Origin: Colwellia sp. | GTDB lineage: Bacteria; Pseudomonadota; Gammaproteobacteria; Enterobacterales; Alteromonadaceae | Reading direction: 5' to 3' | DNA length: 64,000 bases | NCBI GenBank assembly: GCA_020630795.1 | Contig: JAHDIK010000002.1 | Span: 143,972 to 207,971, forward strand | Shown: positions 46,368 through 53,368 of the stretch, in pieces | Numbering within the stretch: position 1 is the first letter of the stretch | Layout: each line of letters begins with the position of its first letter | Made by a program: the position numbers and the translations under genes | The notes under the pieces: generated by a model | What the model was told of the DNA's origin: nothing | Database searches by the model: none | What the model saw: only the letters and a program-made list of their open reading frames with translations

Positions 46368-47597
46368 ATGAAAAAAAATACTATAATTGCTAGTTTGGCG
46401 CTGGCAGGGCTAACTGCATCTGCCCCTTCATTAGCGGACGTTACATTTAATGGGTTTGCATCAATCAAAGCTGGCGTTTTGTTTGATGATGTACAAGATC
46501 TAAATGGAAACGGTGTCATTGATGCCGATGAAGAAATTTTAGGTGGTTTGTATGATAAAGACCTGTCTTTTAAGCCTGAAAGTGTATTTGCTTTGCAAGT
46601 ATCGTCAGATTTAGGCGAAGGGTTATCGGTAACTGCTCAGCTTTATGCTGATGGTCGTAACGACTTTGATGTTGAAGCTCGTTGGGCGTATTTATCATAT
46701 CAAATTAACGATGAATGGCGAGTTAATGCAGGTCGTATGGTTTTACCTATGTTCTATAAGTCTGAATCAGAAAAAATAGGATATACAGTAACGGGCAACC
46801 GTTTACCTCGCTCTGTTTATGATGACTTTAATTTTGCTGTGGTTGAAGGGATTCGAATGAATCACTCGACTGAGTTAGGTGATTGGTCAGTAAATTCATC
46901 GTTTGGCTATTATTCGTGGGAAGGCGACTTTGACGCCTTTGGTATAGGATATAATACTAAGTTTGATAAAATTCTTAGTTTCAGCACAGAATTTACTTAC
47001 GATTGGCTAACATTGTTTGCTGGTGCATTTGTTACTGAAATTGATTTTTCTGAATTAGATAATCAAGCATTATTTAACAACAGAATTGATGAAAACGGTA
47101 ACGTAGTTCCTGGATTAAACGCCATTGCAGCTAGCTTTGGTGTGTCGGCTGGTGAAACCGCTCAACTTAGAGATACGATAGGTTTGAGTGGTGATGGTGA
47201 ATACTATTACCTAGGTGCAGCTATCGATTATAACGATTGGTTACTTACGGCTGAATATGCAGACTATGGTATTAAAGATTCAGGCAATACTTTTAGTGAA
47301 GTATATTATGTAATGGCAGGTAAGCGATTTGACGAATATACTGTATTGTATACTTACGAAGATTTTGATCAGCCAATTGATTATTCTTCGTTAGATGGTT
47401 TTTCACCAGCTGCTCAAGCAATAGGGAAAAACTATATCGATGTATTGTTTGAGAAGAAATTTAAAACTCAAACATTAAGTCTACGCTATGACTTTCATTC
47501 AAATGCTGCATTTAAAGTAGATGTTTTTAGCACTAAACTGAATGGATTGAGCGAAAGCTACAATGGCTTATCATTTGGTATTGACTTAGTTTATTAG
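46368..47597 (+). CDS. Outer-membrane barrel with EF-hand-like loop, copy B
   Basis: This 409-residue paralogue of the barrel at 44650 is alike throughout (VTFNGFASIKAG, YDKDLSFKPESVFALQVSSD, WAYLSYQIND, AGRMVLPMFYKSES, ILYTYEDYDQPID-like VLYTYEDFDQPID, YDFHSNAA). The signal peptide is residues 1-23 (SLA/D). The calcium-type loop DLNGNGVIDADEE spans residues 44-56. It ends in Tyr (GIDLVY), also an accepted terminal aromatic. The main differences are in presumed extracellular loops (residues about 195-215 and 240-270). Its stop lies 12 bp before the second small binding-protein start. Confidence 0.72.
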   Translation: MKKNTIIASLALAGLTASAPSLADVTFNGFASIKAGVLFDDVQDLNGNGVIDADEEILGGLYDKDLSFKPESVFALQVSSDLGEGLSVTAQLYADGRNDFDVEARWAYLSYQINDEWRVNAGRMVLPMFYKSESEKIGYTVTGNRLPRSVYDDFNFAVVEGIRMNHSTELGDWSVNSSFGYYSWEGDFDAFGIGYNTKFDKILSFSTEFTYDWLTLFAGAFVTEIDFSELDNQALFNNRIDENGNVVPGLNAIAASFGVSAGETAQLRDTIGLSGDGEYYYLGAAIDYNDWLLTAEYADYGIKDSGNTFSEVYYVMAGKRFDEYTVLYTYEDFDQPIDYSSLDGFSPAAQAIGKNYIDVLFEKKFKTQTLSLRYDFHSNAAFKVDVFSTKLNGLSESYNGLSFGIDLVY

Positions 47598-47608
47598 TGG
47601 GGAAAGAA

Positions 47609-48016
47609 ATGAAAAAATTAATCACATTAGCATGTACGTTACTATTTTGTTCTTCGGCAGTGTCGGGCGTAGCGATTGTTGTGCATCCCTCTAATGGCGC
47701 TTCGATGGATAAAAAAGTTATATCAAAAATATTTTTAGGAAAAATGAAAAAATTTCCAGGTGGTGGTGAAGCTATTCCATTAAACTTAGATTCTGGTGGA
47801 ACGAGTGCTGAATTTACTAAAAAAGTGCTTGGTAAATCAGAAAGCCAGATGAAAGCATATTGGTCAAAGCTTTTATTTACCGGTAAAGGACAAGCGCCAA
47901 AATCACTTAAAAGTGATGCTGAAATAATCGACATGGTAAGTAAGAATCCTAATATGATTGGCTATATTAGTGAAGCTGCCGTAACAGATAGCGTTAAAGT
48001 AGTATCTAAATTTTAA
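47609..48016 (+). CDS. Small PstS-like periplasmic protein, copy B
   Basis: This 135-residue paralogue of the protein at 45868 has the same architecture: signal peptide (residues 1-19), VAIVVHPSNGASMDKKVISK, IFLGKMKKFPGGG, a central block identical to copy A over about 30 residues, and IGYISEAAV. The ATG at 47609 is chosen because GGGGAAAG lies just before it; a GTG at 47597 overlaps the previous stop. A strong terminator follows, closing the operon. Confidence 0.75.
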   Translation: MKKLITLACTLLFCSSAVSGVAIVVHPSNGASMDKKVISKIFLGKMKKFPGGGEAIPLNLDSGGTSAEFTKKVLGKSESQMKAYWSKLLFTGKGQAPKSLKSDAEIIDMVSKNPNMIGYISEAAVTDSVKVVSKF

Positions 48017-48033
48017 TATTTATTACGAATGTA

Positions 48034-48058
48034 AAAGCCGGCTTTTGCCGGCTTTTTT
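48034..48058 (+). terminator. Terminator of the chemoreceptor/barrel operon
   Basis: AGCCGGC and GCCGGCT with a TTTT loop, an A-run before and T6 after, 17 bp from the last stop. Confidence 0.93.
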
Positions 48059-48199
48059 ATTTTTTACGCTTTTGTATACGTAAATATTCGTTTGTGTTGT
48101 CTAAATTTCTCCCTGTTTTCTGATAAAATTGCCATTAGAGCTTTAATTTAAACCTTGTTACCTGTATGTTATGCGCTTTTACAGTATTTAACATTGTAT

Positions 48200-48676
48200 A
48201 TGACTAAAGTTGAAGAATACGGGCTTTTACAAAAGCAAATAGAAGCCATAATTAGTGATGAAGCGGATGTAATCGCAAACATGGCAAATATAAGTGCTTT
48301 GTTATTTGAAACGCTAAGTGATGTGAATTGGGCTGGATTTTACAGGCTCGTTGATAACGAGTTAGTGTTAGGTCCATTTCAGGGTAAAGTTGCATGTATA
48401 AGAATACCCGTAGGTAAAGGTGTTTGTGGAACGAGTGTCGCGGAAGATAAAACAATGCGTGTCGCCAATGTTCACGACTTTTCAGGACATATTGCTTGCG
48501 ATGCTAACAGTAATTCTGAAATTGTGATTCCGGTTAAAGTAAAGGGGAAAATTATTGCTGTATTAGATATAGATAGCCCTATTTATGAACGCTTTGATGA
48601 ATCAGACCAAAAAGGCTTAGAGTCTATAATTAATGCATTTGAAAATATCATGATCAAACATGGCGTGGTAAACTAG
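48200..48676 (+). CDS. msrC: Free methionine-(R)-sulfoxide reductase
   Basis: This 158-residue GAF-domain enzyme reduces free Met-R-sulfoxide. The ATG at 48200 is chosen over the upstream in-frame ATG at 48155 because MTKVEEYGLLQKQI aligns with the E. coli start. The three functional Cys are present in GKVACIRIPVGKGVCGT and GHIACDANSNSE. DVNWAGFYRL and AVLDIDSP are family-typical. The location just ahead of proQ-prc parallels yebR in E. coli. Confidence 0.93.
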   Translation: MTKVEEYGLLQKQIEAIISDEADVIANMANISALLFETLSDVNWAGFYRLVDNELVLGPFQGKVACIRIPVGKGVCGTSVAEDKTMRVANVHDFSGHIACDANSNSEIVIPVKVKGKIIAVLDIDSPIYERFDESDQKGLESIINAFENIMIKHGVVN

Positions 48677-48957
48677 TGAAAGAGTTTGTTGTTATTCATG
48701 ACTATTTGGTTTCTGAAGAAGTTGTAGGTGACTGGGACGGAAATGAAGAGTTAGTCGCTGAGCGTATCAATGAAATTTATCATATGATTTACGACTTAGC
48801 AGAAGAAGACATAGAAACAGAAGAGTTAGAACGCTTATTAGCTCTTGTGTGGGATAACTGGATAGGGCAAGAAGCTCTACCTGAAATAGAAAGTGACGAT
48901 ATTCATGATTGGTGCCGACATGTGTTGGATAACCGCGAACAATATCTCGAAAATTAA
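48676..48957 (+). CDS. Unknown acidic 93-residue protein
   Basis: I do not recognise this family. The GTG start overlaps the msrC stop by one base, indicating coupled translation. The protein is strongly acidic and helical (AERINEIYHMIYDLAEEDIE), with three Trp residues spaced through the second half (VWDNWIGQEALP, IHDWCRHVLDN), and no signal peptide or membrane segment. It lies between msrC and proQ, so a role with RNA or redox functions could be imagined but nothing in the sequence shows it. Confidence 0.65.
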   Translation: MKEFVVIHDYLVSEEVVGDWDGNEELVAERINEIYHMIYDLAEEDIETEELERLLALVWDNWIGQEALPEIESDDIHDWCRHVLDNREQYLEN

Positions 48958-48980
48958 GATTATTTGTGAAAAGTTGATTT

Positions 48981-49631
48981 ATGGAAACTAAACGTACTAG
49001 TACTAAAGAAATTATTGCTTACTTAGCTGAGAAATTCCCAGCTTGTTTTTCAATTGAAGGTCCTGCTAAACCTCTTAAAATAGGAATTTTTCAGGATTTA
49101 GCTGAACGATTAACAGATGATGAAACGGTAAGTAAAACACGTTTACGCCAAGCGCTTAGACATTACACAAGTAGCTGGAGATATTTAAAGTCAGTTAAAT
49201 TGGGTAGTATTCGCGTAGATGTTGACGGTAATGATGCGGCAGAGATTGATCAAGCACAGGCTGATTATGCTGCGAAAACGTTAAAAGAAAGCCAAGAAAA
49301 GTTTGGTAACAAAAAAACTAACGACAACAAAGCTAAAAAGCAGTATAACGATCGTAAGTCATCGGTTTCTTCTAAAGAAAAAGCCGATCAAAAAGCTAAG
49401 TTTAAAGCGGTTAAGTCGAGTAAACCATCAAAGCCATCTAAACCTAAGGTTGAAGCGAAACTTACACAAGCAGCTGCGGAAGCTATTGTAGTTGGTAAAA
49501 AGGTTAAAGTTCAATTAAGTAACTCACCAATGAACGCTATTATTACTGAAGTTTCAGGTAAAGATGTAAGTGTTCAGCTAGATTCTGGTATGGTTGTTAA
49601 AACTCAAGCTAAAAATATATTTACTGATTAA
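48981..49631 (+). CDS. proQ: RNA chaperone ProQ
   Basis: This 216-residue FinO/ProQ-family RNA-binding protein acts in post-transcriptional regulation through sRNAs and mRNA 3' ends. The FinO domain covers residues about 1-115 (PACFSIEGPAKPLKIGIFQD, LRQALRHYTSSWRYLKSVK). A Lys/Ser/Pro-rich linker and a C-terminal Tudor-like domain (VKVQLSNSPMNAIITEVSG, MVVKTQAKNIFTD) follow. It is encoded directly before prc as in E. coli. Confidence 0.95.
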   Translation: METKRTSTKEIIAYLAEKFPACFSIEGPAKPLKIGIFQDLAERLTDDETVSKTRLRQALRHYTSSWRYLKSVKLGSIRVDVDGNDAAEIDQAQADYAAKTLKESQEKFGNKKTNDNKAKKQYNDRKSSVSSKEKADQKAKFKAVKSSKPSKPSKPKVEAKLTQAAAEAIVVGKKVKVQLSNSPMNAIITEVSGKDVSVQLDSGMVVKTQAKNIFTD

Positions 49632-49645
49632 TTTGGAGTAAATGC

Positions 49646-51685
49646 ATGCATAAATGTTGTCGTATCGCTATTGCTATATCTCTTTCCTTCTCAAGCTTTT
49701 TAGGGTTTGCGGATGATAAAACGTCAAAAGTAGAAGATATTCCAGTTCCTGTTTTAGTGCCTGAAGATCAACACGCAGTTTCAAGTAAGCGAATTACGGC
49801 ACAATTTACGCGTGCTCATTACAAGCAAGTCAAAATGGATGATATTCTTTCGAAACAAATCTTCGAAAGATATATCAAACAGTTAGATTATGCTCGCAAT
49901 GTTTTTACTCAGTCAGATATTGATGGCTTTCAACAATTTTCATTAGATTTTGATACCGTAATATCTCGAGGAAAACTCACCAAAGCATACGATATTTACA
50001 ATTTGAATATTGTTAGGCGTTTAGAACGTTATAACTATGCTTTAAGTTTGTTAGAAAAGCCTTTTGATTTTACCGTAGAAGAGTCATATAACTTTGACCG
50101 TGAAGAAGCTGCTTGGCCGAAAGACAAAGCTGAACTCGATGAGTTATGGCGTAAAAAAGTAAAATACGACGCGCTTAATTTAACGTTAGCTGGTAAAAAA
50201 TGGCCTAAAGTCGCTGAAGTACTTGGCAAACGTTACAAATATGCAATTAAGCGTATTAAGCAGAGCGAAAGTGAAGATGCTTTTCAAATTATTATGAACA
50301 GCTTTGCTCGTGTTGTAGAGCCTCATACGTCTTATTTATCTCCAAGAAATGCTGAACGTTTCCAAATGGAAATGAACCTATCGCTAGAAGGCATTGGTGC
50401 TGTACTTCGTTCAGAAGAAGACTATACCGTTATTCAAAGTGTTGTATCGGGTGGTCCGGCTGATAAGTCTAAAGAATTAAAACCTAAAGATCGTATTGTT
50501 GGCGTTTCTCAAGACGAAAAAGAGTTTGTAGATGTTATTGGTTGGCGTTTAGATGACGTAGTTGAACTGATTAAAGGACCTAAAGGGACTAAAGTTCGTT
50601 TACAGGTGCTTAGCGGTGGTGCTGAAGACGACGCGAATACCAAAATAGTGTCTATAATTCGAGACAAAATTAAACTTGAAGATAGAGCTGCAAAGTCTGA
50701 AGTTTATTATGAAGTTCAAGATGATAAAACCAGTAAAAAGCTTGGTGTTATTACCATTCCGAGCTTTTACAACAACTTGTCTCGCGATGTTAAAGCTGAG
50801 CTTAAAAAGCTAAAAGACGAGCAAGTTGAAGGTATTATTGTTGATTTAAGAGGTAATGGTGGTGGTTCATTAAGTGAGTCGTCGCTACTAACAGGTTTAT
50901 TTATCGATAAAGGGCCTGTTGTACAAGTTCGTAATGGTGCAAACCGAATTGAAGTAAATGGCGATCATGATGGCATTAGTTATTATAGCGGTCCGCTTAC
51001 TGTAATGGTTGATAGGTACAGCGCATCAGCTTCTGAAATATTTTCAGCTGCAATTCAAGACTACGGTCGTGGCGTTATTATTGGCGAACATACGTTTGGT
51101 AAAGGTACCGTTCAGCAGCATAGAGGTTTAGGTAGAGTATATGATCTTTATGAAAAGCCACTAGGAAGCATTCAATTTACCATTGCTAAATTTTATCGTA
51201 TCAATGGCGGAAGTACGCAGCACAGAGGCGTATTACCTGATATATCTTTCCCATCTGCAATCAATCCTGAAGATTGGGGTGAAAGTAAAGAAGAGAATGC
51301 GTTACCTTGGGACAAAATTCCAAAAGCTGATTACGCGAAACTTAACGACTTGAGTACTGATTTTAGTTATTTACAATCACTATATGAAGAGCGCATTAAA
51401 ACGAACAAAGAGTTCAATTATTTATTAGACGACATCAAAACATATAAAGCTGAAAAAGACGATAAAACCATCTCTTTAAATTTAGCTAAACGTAAAGCTA
51501 AACGCGAAGAGAGAAAGGCAAAACAGTTAAAAAGAGTTAACGAACGTTTATTATTATTAGGTAAAGAAAAAGTAACTTCGTTAGAAGATTTACCTGATGA
51601 ATTAGATGAGCTTGACCCGTTTTTGGACGAAGCAGCCAACATAACCTTCGACTTAATTGCCTTAGGTAGAGTTGCTAAAAAGTAA
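49646..51685 (+). CDS. prc: C-terminal processing protease Prc (Tsp)
   Basis: This 679-residue periplasmic serine protease trims lipoproteins and peptidoglycan enzymes and degrades tagged proteins. A signal peptide (residues 1-22) is followed by an N-terminal helical region, a PDZ domain (about 225-320, MEMNLSLEGIGAVLRSEEDY and DRIVGVSQDE) and the catalytic core: Ser461 in YSASASEIF, Asp472 in QDYGR and Lys486 in TFGKGTVQQ. The Ser-Asp-Lys spacings (11 and 25) equal those of E. coli Tsp. The C-terminal DUF3340-type region is Lys-rich. It lies 14 bp after proQ. Confidence 0.95.
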   Translation: MHKCCRIAIAISLSFSSFLGFADDKTSKVEDIPVPVLVPEDQHAVSSKRITAQFTRAHYKQVKMDDILSKQIFERYIKQLDYARNVFTQSDIDGFQQFSLDFDTVISRGKLTKAYDIYNLNIVRRLERYNYALSLLEKPFDFTVEESYNFDREEAAWPKDKAELDELWRKKVKYDALNLTLAGKKWPKVAEVLGKRYKYAIKRIKQSESEDAFQIIMNSFARVVEPHTSYLSPRNAERFQMEMNLSLEGIGAVLRSEEDYTVIQSVVSGGPADKSKELKPKDRIVGVSQDEKEFVDVIGWRLDDVVELIKGPKGTKVRLQVLSGGAEDDANTKIVSIIRDKIKLEDRAAKSEVYYEVQDDKTSKKLGVITIPSFYNNLSRDVKAELKKLKDEQVEGIIVDLRGNGGGSLSESSLLTGLFIDKGPVVQVRNGANRIEVNGDHDGISYYSGPLTVMVDRYSASASEIFSAAIQDYGRGVIIGEHTFGKGTVQQHRGLGRVYDLYEKPLGSIQFTIAKFYRINGGSTQHRGVLPDISFPSAINPEDWGESKEENALPWDKIPKADYAKLNDLSTDFSYLQSLYEERIKTNKEFNYLLDDIKTYKAEKDDKTISLNLAKRKAKREERKAKQLKRVNERLLLLGKEKVTSLEDLPDELDELDPFLDEAANITFDLIALGRVAKK

Positions 51686-51700
51686 CTTTGTTTAATTAAT

Positions 51701-51731
51701 AAAAAAGCCGCCTATTAGGCGGCTTTTTTTA
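51701..51731 (+). terminator. Terminator after prc
   Basis: AGCCGCCT and AGGCGGCT (8 bp) with an ATT loop, A-run before and T-run after, 15 bp past the stop. Confidence 0.94.
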
Positions 51732-51817
51732 ATCACTAAAAAGTAAATTTTTATTAACAAAAACTGAATTTTTAACTGGTAAATAATAACTATAATAATA
51801 TATAGGATCTGTTTTCT

Positions 51818-53272
51818 ATGAATGATACATCATCACCTAAGTCACCTAGTTTTCTCGATGCGTTAACGCCAATAATCGCATTGGTTATTATGTTATCGAT
51901 GGCGGTTATCTTTTTTAAAGACAATTCTTCATACGGGCCAAATCAAATAGCATTGTTATTTGCGATGGGGATAGCCATTATTATTGGTTTGAAAAATGGA
52001 TTTAAGTGGGATGGAATAGAAAAAGCTATTATTCACGGAATCTCAATTTCACTGGGCGCTATTCTAATACTCCTAGCGGTCGGTTCGCTTATTGGTACGT
52101 GGTTATTGTCTGGTACTGTTCCAACCATGGTTTATTTAGGGTTACAAATTATTAACCCTAGTTGGTTTTATGCTGCAGCATGTGTGGTTTGTGGAATTGT
52201 AGCAATGAGTATCGGAAGCTCTTGGACAACTGCCGCTACGGTAGGTGTTGCTTTTATTGGTATTGCTGGTGGTTTTGATATGTCTGCTTCAGTAACAGCA
52301 GGTGCAGTAATTTCTGGTGCATATTTTGGTGATAAATTATCTCCGTTATCGGAAACTACAAATTTGGCTCCAGCAGTTGCAGGGAGTGAATTGTTTGACC
52401 ATATTCGTTATATGTTATGGACGACTGTACCGTCTATCTCTATCGCATTAGTATTGTTCTTAGTGATTGGTTTTAGTCATTCTGGAGCGGAAGTTGCGAG
52501 TGCTTCTAGTATTGATACATTAACTAAAACACTAGAATCAACATACAATATTTCCATTCTTAACCTTATTCCTTTAGCTATATTGTTATATATGGCGTAT
52601 AAAAAAGTGCCAGCGTTTCCGGCGGTTTCTATTGGTGCTTTTATTGGTGCAGTGTGGGCTGTAATTTTTCAGCAAGAACTTATCATGTCTATGGCGTCAG
52701 AAGGTGTTACAGGAATTAAGGCAACAGTTATGGTTGTTTGGACCGCTTTCTTTGATGGTATTGTGGTGAGCACTGGTAATAAAGAAATTGATGAGTTATT
52801 AAGTCGTGGCGGTATGTCTACAATGCTTAATACAATTTGGTTGATCATGATGGCGTTAAGTTTTGGTGCGGTTTTAGAGCATTTAGGCATGTTAAAACGC
52901 TTTGTTGATTCAATACTTGCGGCTGCAAAATCTACGGGTAGCTTAATTGCGAGCACAGTTGCTACCTGTATAGGTACTAATTTAATTACTGCAGATCAAT
53001 ATATGGCGATCGTGATGCCTGGGCGTATGTATAAAGAAGAATATGCACGCAGAGGGCTTCATCCGACTGTATTAAGTCGAACATTAGAAGATTCAGGTAC
53101 TATCACATCACCATTAATTCCTTGGAATACTTGTGGTGCGTTTATGTTCGCAACCTTAGCTTTAACATCTTATGAATTTATCTTTTACTGCTTTTTTAAT
53201 TTAATTAATCCTATTATGGCGTTAGTGTATGGTTTTATTGGATTTAAAATAAGAAAAATAGTGACAAATTAG
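51818..53272 (+). CDS. nhaC: Na+/H+ antiporter NhaC
   Basis: This 484-residue inner-membrane antiporter has about twelve hydrophobic helices. Family blocks include GSLIGTWLLSGTVPTMVYLG (about residues 89-108), IGSSWTTAATVGVA (about 131-144), SGAYFGDKLSPLSETTNLAP (about 166-185) and LEDSGTITSPLIPWNTCGAF near the C terminus. It probably expels Na+ in exchange for H+, fitting a marine lifestyle. The gene is monocistronic between two terminators. Confidence 0.9.
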   Translation: MNDTSSPKSPSFLDALTPIIALVIMLSMAVIFFKDNSSYGPNQIALLFAMGIAIIIGLKNGFKWDGIEKAIIHGISISLGAILILLAVGSLIGTWLLSGTVPTMVYLGLQIINPSWFYAAACVVCGIVAMSIGSSWTTAATVGVAFIGIAGGFDMSASVTAGAVISGAYFGDKLSPLSETTNLAPAVAGSELFDHIRYMLWTTVPSISIALVLFLVIGFSHSGAEVASASSIDTLTKTLESTYNISILNLIPLAILLYMAYKKVPAFPAVSIGAFIGAVWAVIFQQELIMSMASEGVTGIKATVMVVWTAFFDGIVVSTGNKEIDELLSRGGMSTMLNTIWLIMMALSFGAVLEHLGMLKRFVDSILAAAKSTGSLIASTVATCIGTNLITADQYMAIVMPGRMYKEEYARRGLHPTVLSRTLEDSGTITSPLIPWNTCGAFMFATLALTSYEFIFYCFFNLINPIMALVYGFIGFKIRKIVTN

Positions 53273-53302
53273 ATATTTATCTTAAAATTAATGAATACCC
53301 TA

Positions 53303-53328
53303 AAAAGCCTGTTTTAACAGGTTTTTTT
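53303..53328 (+). terminator. Terminator after nhaC
   Basis: CCTGT and ACAGG with a short loop, flanked by an A-run and a run of seven T, 30 bp past the stop. Confidence 0.78.
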
Positions 53329-53368
53329 ATAGCTTTTTATAAGTTTTTTTTAAACTCTAGGATGCTCA

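Noticed and set aside
45868..48016. Calling the small PstS-like proteins complete phosphate ABC receptors
   Set aside because: At 135 residues they are far too short for a two-lobed receptor, and no pstC, pstA or pstB gene is nearby.
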